Shown here: one piece after another, positions 45,378 through 53,911 of the stretch | How positions within the stretch are numbered: position 1 is the first letter of the stretch | How the letters are laid out: each line of letters starts with the position of its first letter | Source: Natronospirillum operosum | GTDB taxonomy: Bacteria > Pseudomonadota > Gammaproteobacteria > Pseudomonadales > Natronospirillaceae | Assembly (NCBI RefSeq): GCF_004768465.1 | Contig: NZ_SRMF01000006.1 | Location: forward strand, 122,310 to 186,309 | Length of the DNA: 64,000 bases | Direction: 5' to 3' | Made by a program: the position numbers and the translations under genes | Notes under the pieces: model-generated | What the model saw: the letters and a program-made list of their open reading frames with translations, nothing else | What the model was told of the DNA's origin: nothing | The model's database searches: none

Positions 45378-46789
45378 CAGGACCCAACCTCCTTCAAGTC
45401 AGAAGCCACTGAACCAGTTGCACCATTCTGTTCCTCTGTCTTGCGCAGTACCAGCAGTGTCATGTCGTCATTCTGCTCATGCTGGTAATTCTGGATAGAA
45501 CGCTGAATGCGGTCCGCCAGTTCGGTCGGCGCACTGATCGCATGCTTGAGAAATATGTGCTCCAGTTGCTGCTGGCCGAACAGGGCACCGTTCTTGTCCG
45601 TGGCCTCGGTCAGGCCGTCCGTGAACAGCATGACCACATCACCGGTCTTGATCGGAATGTGCACCGGCAAATGGAACCCTTCCAGGCTGTCAATGATGCC
45701 CAGCCAGGTACCGGTCGTCGGCACCACCTCCAGACTGCGGCTGGCAGAGCGATACAGCAGGATGTCCTGGTGATGACCGGCCACTTCCATGCTGTCCGCA
45801 CCCAGCTTGAGGATGGACAGCGTCATGTAGTGGTCCGAGCCCATACGGCAGACGTTGGCGCGCAGGGCCCCGTTGATGGTTTCCAGCGCTTTCACCGGAC
45901 TGCAATCCGGATCGGCCTTGAGCACCGTCTGCAGGCTGGTCTGCACCATCATCATGATCAGCCCCGCGCTGAGGCCGTGGCCGGCAACATCACCGATGGC
46001 GACATAGCGCGCCCCGGACCTGGTTTCGACCACCTCGTAGTAGTCACCCCCGACTTCCAGTGCCGGCTGCATGCTGGCGGCAATGTCATAACCTGGCAAA
46101 TCCAGATTCTTGGGCAGCAGTGACATCTGGATATCCTTGGCCAGCTCCATTTCGCCCCACAGCGAGTCGCGGGCCTGCTTGAGTTCCACCATGAGGTTGA
46201 ACTCGTTGGCGATCAGCCGGTGGCGCAGTTCGCTGATGGCCACCGCAATGATGCCTGCACTGACCAGAAAGAACAGGTTGTTGGCCAGCAACGCGGGGTC
46301 ATACGGCTGGCTATAGTAGAGATTGAAGCCCAGATACATGGCCACGATCACCGCTGCATTGACCGCCGTATGCTTGCCGCGCCAGGGCAGCACCAGGCTG
46401 ACCCCGATGATGACCAGGATCAGTCCGGCATAATAGCCATGGTCAAACCCGCCAAGGGCGACGGTCATCAGCGCGATGACCGACCCGACCTGCATGGAGG
46501 CAAAGTAACCATGCAGATAGGACAGCCGCCCCGGCGGGGTATTGCGTATGATCAGATACTGTCCGAGCGCCAGCGCTGTCGACACGGCCCGGTAGGCCGC
46601 AAACTGGGGTATCAGTGCCGCCGGCAGCATGATGATGTCGAGCAGGAAAAACAGCGGCACCAGACCGAATACCAGGGCTGTTACCGTGCGCAGCCACTTG
46701 TGCACCAGATCGGTCTGGTATAACTGGAAGTTGTTCCGACTGACCGCTTCGGACACTTCGGACTGAATTTGATGTCGTTTCAAGCTCAA
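45377..46789 (-). CDS. Membrane SpoIIE-type PP2C phosphatase (RsbU-like)
   Basis: The 470-residue protein has about five to six membrane helices in residues 30-190, then a short coiled-coil linker (LMVELKQARDSLWGEMELAKDIQMSLLP). A SpoIIE phosphatase domain follows: GYDIAASMQPALEVGGDYYEVV, IGDVAGHGLSAGLIMMMVQ and VVMLFTDGLTEATDKNGALFG, with the metal Asp residues present. Such enzymes dephosphorylate STAS-domain anti-anti-sigma proteins. The STAS protein encoded two genes upstream is its likely substrate. It overlaps its neighbours by four bases and one base. Confidence 0.92.
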   Translation of the reverse strand: MSLKRHQIQSEVSEAVSRNNFQLYQTDLVHKWLRTVTALVFGLVPLFFLLDIIMLPAALIPQFAAYRAVSTALALGQYLIIRNTPPGRLSYLHGYFASMQVGSVIALMTVALGGFDHGYYAGLILVIIGVSLVLPWRGKHTAVNAAVIVAMYLGFNLYYSQPYDPALLANNLFFLVSAGIIAVAISELRHRLIANEFNLMVELKQARDSLWGEMELAKDIQMSLLPKNLDLPGYDIAASMQPALEVGGDYYEVVETRSGARYVAIGDVAGHGLSAGLIMMMVQTSLQTVLKADPDCSPVKALETINGALRANVCRMGSDHYMTLSILKLGADSMEVAGHHQDILLYRSASRSLEVVPTTGTWLGIIDSLEGFHLPVHIPIKTGDVVMLFTDGLTEATDKNGALFGQQQLEHIFLKHAISAPTELADRIQRSIQNYQHEQNDDMTLLVLRKTEEQNGATGSVASDLKEVGS

Positions 46790-48249
46790 GGGTCCGCCTT
46801 TCTTATTCTTAGCAACATCTGAACGCCCGTTTCATCATAGTCTATCCAGGCCTTGAGGCCTTCCAGAGATGACGCGAGATCCAGAAACTCCTGTTCAGTA
46901 CGGTAGTACAGTGGCCAGTCCATCCAGTAGTCCATGTAAAGCCGAGTCGGGTTGTCGACATGGAAGTTCCCGATCACCATTTCGCCACCGGGCAACAGCA
47001 GTGCATACAGTTTCCTGAGCACGGCCTCCGCCACCGGCGGAGTCAGATAGTCGAACAGGCCCATGGAATAGATGAAATGGAAATCGCCCCAGCGCGCACG
47101 CAAAACCCGGGTCGCCAGCAGCGTGCGCACGGACTCTTGAATCAGGTCCACAGACAGGGGTTGCCCGAAGCGCGCCTCCAGTGACTGAATCTGCACGGTC
47201 GCTTCCGTGAGCGCCTGCTGATCCTGATCCAGCAGGGAACAATGGAAACGCTGGCAGTCCTCGGCGCTCAGAAACAGATCATTGAGCTCCATGGCCGGGC
47301 CACAGGCAACGGACAGGGTCTTCAGGCGTTCGGTGGCCGGCAGGGCCAGCCGATCCGCCAGTTGGCGTGCCAGCCGCGGCACCAGTTGCCGCCGGTTGCG
47401 CACCGCCTGTGCCGCTGCCGCGTCGACTGGATGGAAGTGCATCAGCTTGCCGAAGGTGCTGCCCCCTTCATGCTGATGGCGATAACACATCTGCATCATT
47501 TCCGAGTCGCCGATATAGCCTCTGGGCTTGAGGTTCGTGCGGGCCAGGAAGGGTGATGTCAGCAACGCACCCCAGATCTGCTTGCGCAGATAGTAACCAT
47601 GATGACCATGCTGTTCACCACTGAAATCGGCGGTGAGTTCCGGCAGCTGGCAGATATAGGCATCCAGGCTGGCGGTCATCTGCGGTCCCAGATGTTCGAT
47701 AATGCCCTGCTGCAGGGCTTCCGCAACCGCCGGCGGTTCATGCCGGTATTCTTCATCCAGACGATCAAAGAGGTTGCGATAGACGCTGAGGTCATAGGAC
47801 AGGTCCGCCACATGATCGCGAAAGGCCGCATCGAGGTTGCGTCGGTAACCCAGTACCAGGGGCACATTGCGCGCCGCCTGATCCAGGCAGTCAAAGCGCT
47901 GGCTGAACAGCAGTTTCTCGAAATCAACGATGCCTTCCAACGCCACCAGCCGCAGTGCCGTACCGTCCAGCGATGGATCGATAAGCAGACGGCAATGCCC
48001 GGTACTGACCTCGTCCCCGGGCAGGGCCAGCGTCAGGGCATCATAATCCCCGGGAGTCAGTGCACTGTCGTCTATTGCCGTAACAGCCGCCGAATACTTG
48101 GAGGCATGACGCACCCACACCGGGATGGCTTGCGCCCCGGCGCGCAACTGCCCCTGCAGGGCAGCGGTTTCTTCCACTGCGGTCACGTCATCTGACCGGA
48201 ATTCACCTGCCGTTTTCATCGCCATCACCATTGAGTGCAATCCGACCAT
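46786..48249 (-). CDS. SAM-dependent methyltransferase with extra N-terminal domain
   Basis: The protein has up to 487 residues; several in-frame ATGs (48249, 48231, 48225, 48219) compete and none has a strong site. The first roughly 130 residues look like a PilZ-like or regulatory beta domain, followed by a helical region (FRDHVADLSYDLSVYRNLFDRL). The C-terminal half is a class I methyltransferase with motif I in LSVACGPAMELNDLF (about residue 308) and a later FHFIYSMGLFDYLTPPVAEAVL. The CGPAxEL form resembles proteins annotated as extracellular-factor (3-hydroxypalmitate methyl ester) synthases related to PhcB, but that is a family resemblance only. It lies inside the partner-switch operon, overlapping both neighbours. 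Confidence 0.72.
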   Translation of the reverse strand: MVGLHSMVMAMKTAGEFRSDDVTAVEETAALQGQLRAGAQAIPVWVRHASKYSAAVTAIDDSALTPGDYDALTLALPGDEVSTGHCRLLIDPSLDGTALRLVALEGIVDFEKLLFSQRFDCLDQAARNVPLVLGYRRNLDAAFRDHVADLSYDLSVYRNLFDRLDEEYRHEPPAVAEALQQGIIEHLGPQMTASLDAYICQLPELTADFSGEQHGHHGYYLRKQIWGALLTSPFLARTNLKPRGYIGDSEMMQMCYRHQHEGGSTFGKLMHFHPVDAAAAQAVRNRRQLVPRLARQLADRLALPATERLKTLSVACGPAMELNDLFLSAEDCQRFHCSLLDQDQQALTEATVQIQSLEARFGQPLSVDLIQESVRTLLATRVLRARWGDFHFIYSMGLFDYLTPPVAEAVLRKLYALLLPGGEMVIGNFHVDNPTRLYMDYWMDWPLYYRTEQEFLDLASSLEGLKAWIDYDETGVQMLLRIRKADP

Positions 48250-48595
48250 CCGGAGTCTGGAATATAGTCAGTGCAGAGAATGAAGTTTCCTGCCACTTCT
48301 CCCGGCTGTTGTAGCGTACCAGCAACGCTGTGGTGCCGATGCGAGCCTTCTCCAGCACCTTGATCACCGGCGCGAAGGAGGACGAGTTCATATAGGTGAC
48401 TGACCGGAAATCCACTACCAGCTTCTGTCCCTGCTCCTGGGCCCGCCCCAACTGTTCCATGAAGATGGGCAGCAGGGTATCCATGGCATCCCGAATAATG
48501 CTCTTGCCGGACAGGTGCAGCGTGAGCACCTTGGCATCGTCCTGCATGTGTATTTTCAACGTACCGTCATTGAACACTTCTTTCAGATCTGCCAT
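48203..48595 (-). CDS. STAS-domain anti-anti-sigma-type protein
   Basis: The 130-residue protein starts at 48595, one base after the stop of the HATPase gene. It shows the STAS pattern LTLHLSGKSIIRDAMDTLL, then KLVVDFRSVTYMNSSSFAPVIKVLEKA. The Ser residues in MNSSSF occupy the usual phospho-acceptor position. In partner switching the unphosphorylated STAS protein binds the ATPase-type kinase, and phosphorylation frees it. The HATPase-like and SpoIIE proteins of the same operon are the likely kinase and phosphatase. Confidence 0.88.
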   Translation of the reverse strand: MADLKEVFNDGTLKIHMQDDAKVLTLHLSGKSIIRDAMDTLLPIFMEQLGRAQEQGQKLVVDFRSVTYMNSSSFAPVIKVLEKARIGTTALLVRYNSREKWQETSFSALTIFQTPDGRIALNGDGDENGR

Positions 48596-48596
48596 A

Positions 48597-49109
48597 TCAG
48601 ACGCCCTCGCTGGTTTCGGGTACACACATGGATGGGCTCAGACTGGCCACCGCAGACACGCTGAGCCGGTCGTCCTCGAGAATGAAATCAAGGTCTGCCC
48701 GGCCTTCGTAGGCAATACGGACCAGCCCCAGACAACTCTTGCCATCGGACAGGGGCTCGCGGGCTATCTGGCGCACGCGCTCGAGAAAGGCCTGGTAGGG
48801 ATCCTGTATGCCGCGAATCCACTGCAGTGTGCGGTCCAGATTCTTCAGACTGGGCAACTGCGCCGCATCGACATAGTTGTCAACCTGAATGCGAATCGAG
48901 CGCCGTGTCACCTTGACCGAGACTTCGATGGGCTTGTTGCCGCGCCCATACTTGATGCCGTTTTCCATCAACTCGGACAGCACCATGGTGTAGGTATCCA
49001 CGCCACTGGACGCCAGCAACGTCTGGGCCAGAAACTCCCGGGCCTGGTTGTTGATGCGATCTATTTCCCGCCAATCGGGTTCGATCGTGAAGGTGATGCT
49101 ATCGCTCAT
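48597..49109 (-). CDS. HATPase-like anti-sigma/kinase protein (SiaB/RsbW-like)
   Basis: The 170-residue cytoplasmic protein starts at 49109 inside the 3' end of the GGDEF-EAL gene. It has an N-box LSELMENGIKYG (about residue 55), the ATP-binding hallmark of the GHKL fold. A later SCLGLVRIAYEG segment may be a reduced G2 box, while a clear DxGxG box is missing. This degenerate form is like the SiaB-type (DUF6272) kinases that phosphorylate STAS partners. The order HATPase, STAS, methyltransferase, SpoIIE supports a partner-switch role. Confidence 0.8.
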   Translation of the reverse strand: MSDSITFTIEPDWREIDRINNQAREFLAQTLLASSGVDTYTMVLSELMENGIKYGRGNKPIEVSVKVTRRSIRIQVDNYVDAAQLPSLKNLDRTLQWIRGIQDPYQAFLERVRQIAREPLSDGKSCLGLVRIAYEGRADLDFILEDDRLSVSAVASLSPSMCVPETSEGV

Positions 49110-51153
49110 GGTCAACCACCCCGAATCTGCTGTTACCGCGAAAATCGGCCCTGCGACTGAGCGCCGGGACCGCTTCGGCCGCCTGGGGGCGGCCATATAG
49201 ATAGCCTTGTATCAACCGACAGCCGGCGCCATTCATGAAGTCCAACTGGGACTGGTTTTCAATCCCCTCTGCCACCACTTCCAGTCCGATGCTGGTGGCC
49301 ATGGTCATGATGGCGGACACAATGGCACTGGTGATATCACTGCCGGGAATGTCATCCATGAAGCTCTTGTCGATCTTGATGCGGTCCACCGGCAGGTGCC
49401 GGAGATAGGCCAGTGAGGCATACTTGGTACCAAAGTCATCAATGGACACCCGAATACCCATGGCCCGCAAGCGGGTGAGGCTGTCGATAACCGACTCCCG
49501 GCCTTCCACCCAGATCGCCTCGCTCAGTTCCAGATCAAGCCGTTCTGCGGGGAACCCTGTCTGCTCCAGAACCCGTTCGACGGTCTCCAGAAACCCCTTG
49601 TCGTGCAACTGATGGGCTGACACATTGATACTGAGCAAACCCACCTCCAGCCCCTCGGCCAGCCAGGCTGCCCCCTGTGTGCAGGCCTGCCGCAATATCT
49701 GTTCCCCCAGGCGCTTGATCAGCCCCGACTCTTCGGCCAGCGGGATGAACTGGCCCGGCATGATCAGGCCGTCGGTCGGCGACTGCCAGCGGGCCAGCAC
49801 TTCCAGGCCGGCCAGGGTACCGTACTCGGTATCGAATATGCCCTGGTAGTAGGGCAGAATCTCGCCCTGTTCCAGAGCGCGCCGCAACCGGGTCTGCCAG
49901 GCCAGACGATCACCCGCCATTTCGTGGGTCTGTATGCCGACCAAACGATAACTGTTCTTGCCTTCATTCTTGGCCTGATACATGACACTGTCGAGCAGGC
50001 GCATCAACTGATCACTGGTCTGCCCCTTCCGGTGTTCGCTGACACCTATACTGGCAGTCAGGAAAATCTCATGGTCCTGCATCATGACAGGGGCAGACAC
50101 CGCCTGCAGAATCTTGTCGGCGATCATCTCTGCGTCCTGCAGGCTGCCCAGATGGCGTAGCAGGACGAGAAACTCGTCCCCGCCCATGCGGGCGACGGTA
50201 TCACTGGCCCGAACACTGGCGGCAATACGCTGACTGATCAGCTCCAGCATCTGATCGCCGGCAATGTGGCCCAGGTGGTCGTTGACCAGCTTGAAGCCAT
50301 CCAGGTCAACCAGCATGACGGCAATACATTCGGCCGACCGCTCAGCTGACAGAATGGCCTGACTCAACCGGTCGTGAAACAGCCGTCGATTGGGCAGGCC
50401 CGTCAGCATGTCAAAGTGAGCCATCTGTAGCAGTTGCTCTTCAGCCCGTTTCTGCAGGGTAATATCGGTCAATACAGCCGTATAATGTGTCACCTGCCCG
50501 CTTTCATCCTTGATGACCGAAATGGACAGCGACTCGGCATAACGCGCTCCATCCTTGCGCAGGCTCCAGAGTTCACCCTGCCAGGACTCTTTCTGCGCGA
50601 GACTCGCCTGCAGTTCATTCAGAAACTCGGCACTCTGCCGGGCCGGGTCGGCAAAGGCCGCAGTCTCACCCAGCACCTCTCCCGGGCCATATCCCGTGAT
50701 CTCGGAGTAAGCCGGGTTGGCATCGATCACGCGCATATCGGCATCCATGATCAGGATGCCCTCGGTGGTGGATTCGAACACCTTGGCATTCAGTGCCACC
50801 TTCTGCTCGATCTGCTTCTGCACCGAAACATCCATGCCGAAGACATAAATCTGCTTGTGCGGTACGGCGGGGAAGAAGAGGAGTGAAATACTGACCATGC
50901 CGACCGAAAGCTGATCTTCCATGGTCTCCCCAGAGCCCGCAGCTGCAAGCGCCAGGCTCAGCCAGGGTTCGGGAATGGGCTGTCCGATGCTGGCCTGCCA
51001 ATGATCCATGACCAGCCAACTGCCGGCATTGGCATCCAGCAACCGTCCATCAAATGACAGCACAAGTACGGGGCAGGGGTTATCCTGTGCCAGCGTTACC
51101 AGGGTGTCGAGCGTCTCACCCTGTTTCGGTATACCCTTGTACTGCGCTGCCAT
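49099..51153 (-). CDS. PAS-GGDEF-EAL cyclic-di-GMP protein
   Basis: With a start at 51153 (MAAQYKG) the protein has 684 residues; a start at 51231 would add 26 unusual residues and include a hairpin, so I prefer the former. Two PAS-like regions (about 15-100 and 120-230, with VIDANPAYSEITGYGPGEVLGE) precede GGDEF (ARMGGDEFLVLL, about residue 345). The inhibitory-site RxxD (RASD) lies five residues before GGDEF. The EAL domain reads LEVLARW (EVL variant), then LSINVSAHQL, VSIDDFGTKYASLAYL and VVAEGIEN, with the metal and catalytic residues present. Both synthesis and hydrolysis of c-di-GMP are possible. It is the first gene of the signalling operon. Confidence 0.92.
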   Translation of the reverse strand: MAAQYKGIPKQGETLDTLVTLAQDNPCPVLVLSFDGRLLDANAGSWLVMDHWQASIGQPIPEPWLSLALAAAGSGETMEDQLSVGMVSISLLFFPAVPHKQIYVFGMDVSVQKQIEQKVALNAKVFESTTEGILIMDADMRVIDANPAYSEITGYGPGEVLGETAAFADPARQSAEFLNELQASLAQKESWQGELWSLRKDGARYAESLSISVIKDESGQVTHYTAVLTDITLQKRAEEQLLQMAHFDMLTGLPNRRLFHDRLSQAILSAERSAECIAVMLVDLDGFKLVNDHLGHIAGDQMLELISQRIAASVRASDTVARMGGDEFLVLLRHLGSLQDAEMIADKILQAVSAPVMMQDHEIFLTASIGVSEHRKGQTSDQLMRLLDSVMYQAKNEGKNSYRLVGIQTHEMAGDRLAWQTRLRRALEQGEILPYYQGIFDTEYGTLAGLEVLARWQSPTDGLIMPGQFIPLAEESGLIKRLGEQILRQACTQGAAWLAEGLEVGLLSINVSAHQLHDKGFLETVERVLEQTGFPAERLDLELSEAIWVEGRESVIDSLTRLRAMGIRVSIDDFGTKYASLAYLRHLPVDRIKIDKSFMDDIPGSDITSAIVSAIMTMATSIGLEVVAEGIENQSQLDFMNGAGCRLIQGYLYGRPQAAEAVPALSRRADFRGNSRFGVVDHER

Positions 51154-51187
51154 TGTTGATCTCACGGTCAGTAAATGAACACTACCG

Positions 51188-51205
51188 CTTGCCTTAACAG
51201 GCAAG
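51188..51205. promoter_or_regulatory. Small hairpin upstream of the GGDEF-EAL gene
   Basis: CTTGCCT (51188-51194) pairs with AGGCAAG (51199-51205) over a TAAC loop. It lies 35 bases upstream of the preferred start. It could be an operator or leader structure; no T-run follows. Confidence 0.35.
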
Positions 51206-51395
51206 ATCTGCGGCTGAAGACCGATATTCATGATACTTTTATTCGGCCCGCTCTATTAGAAAAGTAGCAGATACTTTGAACAGTGTCCCAATATTTTTGT
51301 AAGCGCCTGCGGACATCCAAATAGCGCTGCCCTGCGTAGGCACCCGGCTTGAACGGGCACCGCAGACCCTTGACACCCGGGAAGGAGCACAAGAC

Positions 51396-52991
51396 ATGCG
51401 TCGGACAGTCGTTGTTCTACTGCTGCTGAACCTGCTGTTTGTGGCCGTAGCCTGGCCGCAGGCCTGGGGCGGGCGCCTGCCGCTGTTTGCCGCCGAAGCC
51501 CTGCTGCTGACCGGCCTGTTCCTGCTGCTGCCAGCCGGAGCCTGGCGGGCAGTACCGGCCTATCTGATCGGCGTGCTCTATGTCGTCGCCGCACTGATCG
51601 CGGGATTCGACATTCTGGTCCGCACCAGTCTGGGCCGAGCCCTGAATCTCTATCTGGATTTTCCCCTGCTGCGTTCGGCCTATGACCTCTCTCTGACCAA
51701 TCTGGGAGTGGTCGCGACCGTCCTGATTGCGCTGGGCGGTGCCCTGGCCATCAGCGGTCTGACCTTCATGCTGGGGCGCCTGCTTGCCGGGCTGCACGCC
51801 CGCTCCGGCACGGCCAGATGGGCCGGCAGCGGCCTGTTGGCCCTCGGCCTGATCGCGGCGGGTGCGGCCGACGCCGGCCGCGGACCGGTGGCCGCCGAAG
51901 GCATCAGCACCCTGCATGATCAGTGGCGACAAGCGCAACAGACCCGGCAGGAACAGCGGGAATTTGCCCGCACGCTGGCCACGGAAGCGGCCCGGGCCGA
52001 GCCAACTGCTCTGCCCGGTCTCGCCGGACGTGATGTGTATCTGGTGTTTGTCGAATCCTACGGCATGGAGGCCATTGTTGACCCCGAGTATGCACCCGCC
52101 ATTCGGAGCCTCCTGGCTGCCATCGAGCAGCAACTCGACGGTACCGGTATGCAGGCGCTGACCGGTCGCCTGATCGCACCCATTCAGGGTGGCCAGTCCT
52201 GGCTCGCGCACGGCACCCTGCTTAGCGGCGAGTGGCTGCCCAATCAGGTGTTGTATGAAACCATGCTGGACAGCAGCAAACCGACCCTGGTAACCGATTT
52301 CAGCGCCACCGGCCATCAGACCCATGCCGTAATGCCGGCCAATACACGGGACTGGCCGGTAGCCGACCAGTACGGCTTTGACGGCATTCACGATGCCAGA
52401 ACCATGGGCTATGCAGGGCCCGCCATGAACTTTTTCACCATGCCGGACCAGTACACACTCAGTTGGCTGTACCACGGGCTGCGCCAGGAAGCAGAAGGCC
52501 CGCTGTTTGCGGAAGTGGCCCTGATCAGCAGCCATGCCCCCTGGGTACCCGTGATTCCCATTGTGGACTGGGATCAGGTGGACGATGGCCAACTGTTTCA
52601 TCAGCATGCAAACAGCCATCCCTCTCCGGACGAGGTCTTCCAGGACAATGCCCAAGTGCGTGAGTACTATCTGGATTCGATCGAATACAGCCTGCAGGTG
52701 GTGGCGGACTATGCCGAACGGTACCTGCCCGAGGACGCCCTGCTGATTGCCATCGGGGACCATGAGGCACCACCCATAGTGACCAGCACCGAGGTCAATC
52801 GCGCTGTGCCGGTGCATCTGATCAGCCAGGATGAGGACTTGCTGGACGCGTGGGTACACTGGCTGCAGGCCGACGCCTTTGCACAGACTCTGGTCGATGG
52901 TTTCTGGCCGGGCACCGAGCAGGCGCCCGCGGCGCCCGGCATGGATGCTTTCCGCCAGTCACTGCACAGAGTCTACGGCGATTCAGACTGA
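51396..52991 (+). CDS. LtaS-like membrane sulfatase-family phosphotransferase/hydrolase
   Basis: The 531-residue protein has about four to five membrane helices in residues 1-160. An extracytoplasmic alkaline-phosphatase-superfamily domain follows. Metal and active-site features are VYLVFVESYGMEAI (Glu), GGQSWLAHGTLLSGEW (likely Ser/Thr nucleophile), LISSHAPWVP and AIGDHEAPP, as in LtaS/OpgB/MdoB-type enzymes that move phosphoglycerol or similar groups. In Gram-negatives such enzymes decorate periplasmic glucans or surface lipids. The protein faces and overlaps (19 bases) a CDP-alcohol phosphatidyltransferase gene, so the two may act on one lipid. Confidence 0.82.
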   Translation: MRRTVVVLLLLNLLFVAVAWPQAWGGRLPLFAAEALLLTGLFLLLPAGAWRAVPAYLIGVLYVVAALIAGFDILVRTSLGRALNLYLDFPLLRSAYDLSLTNLGVVATVLIALGGALAISGLTFMLGRLLAGLHARSGTARWAGSGLLALGLIAAGAADAGRGPVAAEGISTLHDQWRQAQQTRQEQREFARTLATEAARAEPTALPGLAGRDVYLVFVESYGMEAIVDPEYAPAIRSLLAAIEQQLDGTGMQALTGRLIAPIQGGQSWLAHGTLLSGEWLPNQVLYETMLDSSKPTLVTDFSATGHQTHAVMPANTRDWPVADQYGFDGIHDARTMGYAGPAMNFFTMPDQYTLSWLYHGLRQEAEGPLFAEVALISSHAPWVPVIPIVDWDQVDDGQLFHQHANSHPSPDEVFQDNAQVREYYLDSIEYSLQVVADYAERYLPEDALLIAIGDHEAPPIVTSTEVNRAVPVHLISQDEDLLDAWVHWLQADAFAQTLVDGFWPGTEQAPAAPGMDAFRQSLHRVYGDSD

Positions 52992-53770
52992 CCTTGCTGT
53001 CGATACAGCCAGATCACATCGGTAAGGAAAGAAACCGTCAGCAGCACCAGCGCCACGGCCAGCGCCGACACACTGGCCCAGGCAGGCAACCAGGGCGGCA
53101 TGCAAGCCAGCAGCGTCGCCACCTGCCAGACACAGACAAACTGACGCCGAAAGCTGGGTGGCAGAGATTGGTTCAGCCAGCACCAGCGCCAGCCCGCCAG
53201 CACAAAGGCATAGCGCATCAGGCCCAGCGCCAGCACCCAGATACCGGCTCGCTCCAGCACCACCAGCAGCAGCGCCAGCCCCATGATGAAGGCCGCATCG
53301 ACCTCCATGTCGAAGCGGGCACCATAGGCAGACACTGAGCCAGTGCGCCGTGCCACCCAACCGTCCAGACCATCCAGACTCAGCGCCAGCAGGCTCAGTC
53401 CGGCCAGCGCCCAGGCCTGCTGCGCAGCCCAGACCGGGAAAGGCAACGCTGACAAGACCAGGATCATCAGCAATGCGCGCACCAGCGTGACCCGGTTGGC
53501 GGGCCCCAGACTGAGCCAGCTCAAGCCACACCAATGGCGCCATTCACCGCCACTGCGGGCGGCTTCCTGTGCGCCAGGCCAGGTCTGCCAGACCAGTGTC
53601 GCCAGCAGCGCGTACAACACCAGCACCACCGCCAGATAGCGCTGGTCGGCACCGGTAGCAACCGCAAACGGTGCTGCCAGCAGCAGCACCAGAAGGCCGC
53701 CGCCCAGCAGCTCCATGCCCGGGTGCCGTCGCAGAACCGAAGTTTCCAGAGCCTGTAGCAAAGCGGTCAT
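52973..53770 (-). CDS. CDP-alcohol phosphatidyltransferase family protein
   Basis: The protein has 265 residues from the ATG at 53770. It has about six to seven membrane helices and the full family motif DGLDGWVARRTGSVSAYGARFDMEVD (about residues 145-170), which binds metal and CDP-alcohol. Length is longer than PgsA (about 180-200 residues) because of an N-terminal hydrophobic extension (two to three extra helices). The acceptor alcohol is unknown. It could make phosphatidylglycerol-phosphate, phosphatidylinositol-type or archaetidyl-like lipids. Confidence 0.87.
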   Translation of the reverse strand: MTALLQALETSVLRRHPGMELLGGGLLVLLLAAPFAVATGADQRYLAVVLVLYALLATLVWQTWPGAQEAARSGGEWRHWCGLSWLSLGPANRVTLVRALLMILVLSALPFPVWAAQQAWALAGLSLLALSLDGLDGWVARRTGSVSAYGARFDMEVDAAFIMGLALLLVVLERAGIWVLALGLMRYAFVLAGWRWCWLNQSLPPSFRRQFVCVWQVATLLACMPPWLPAWASVSALAVALVLLTVSFLTDVIWLYRQQGQSESP

Positions 53771-53911
53771 GGCATTAACCTGGAGCAGAAGGTGTATGAG
53801 CAATACGAGTCATGCCCGTCGGCAGATTGCTGCCCCTGTCGTTGTCGGGCCAGCCAGTGCTAGACTCTCATTCTAGACCATGCTGGCCGCCCCGACTGGA
53901 GATTCGAAACC

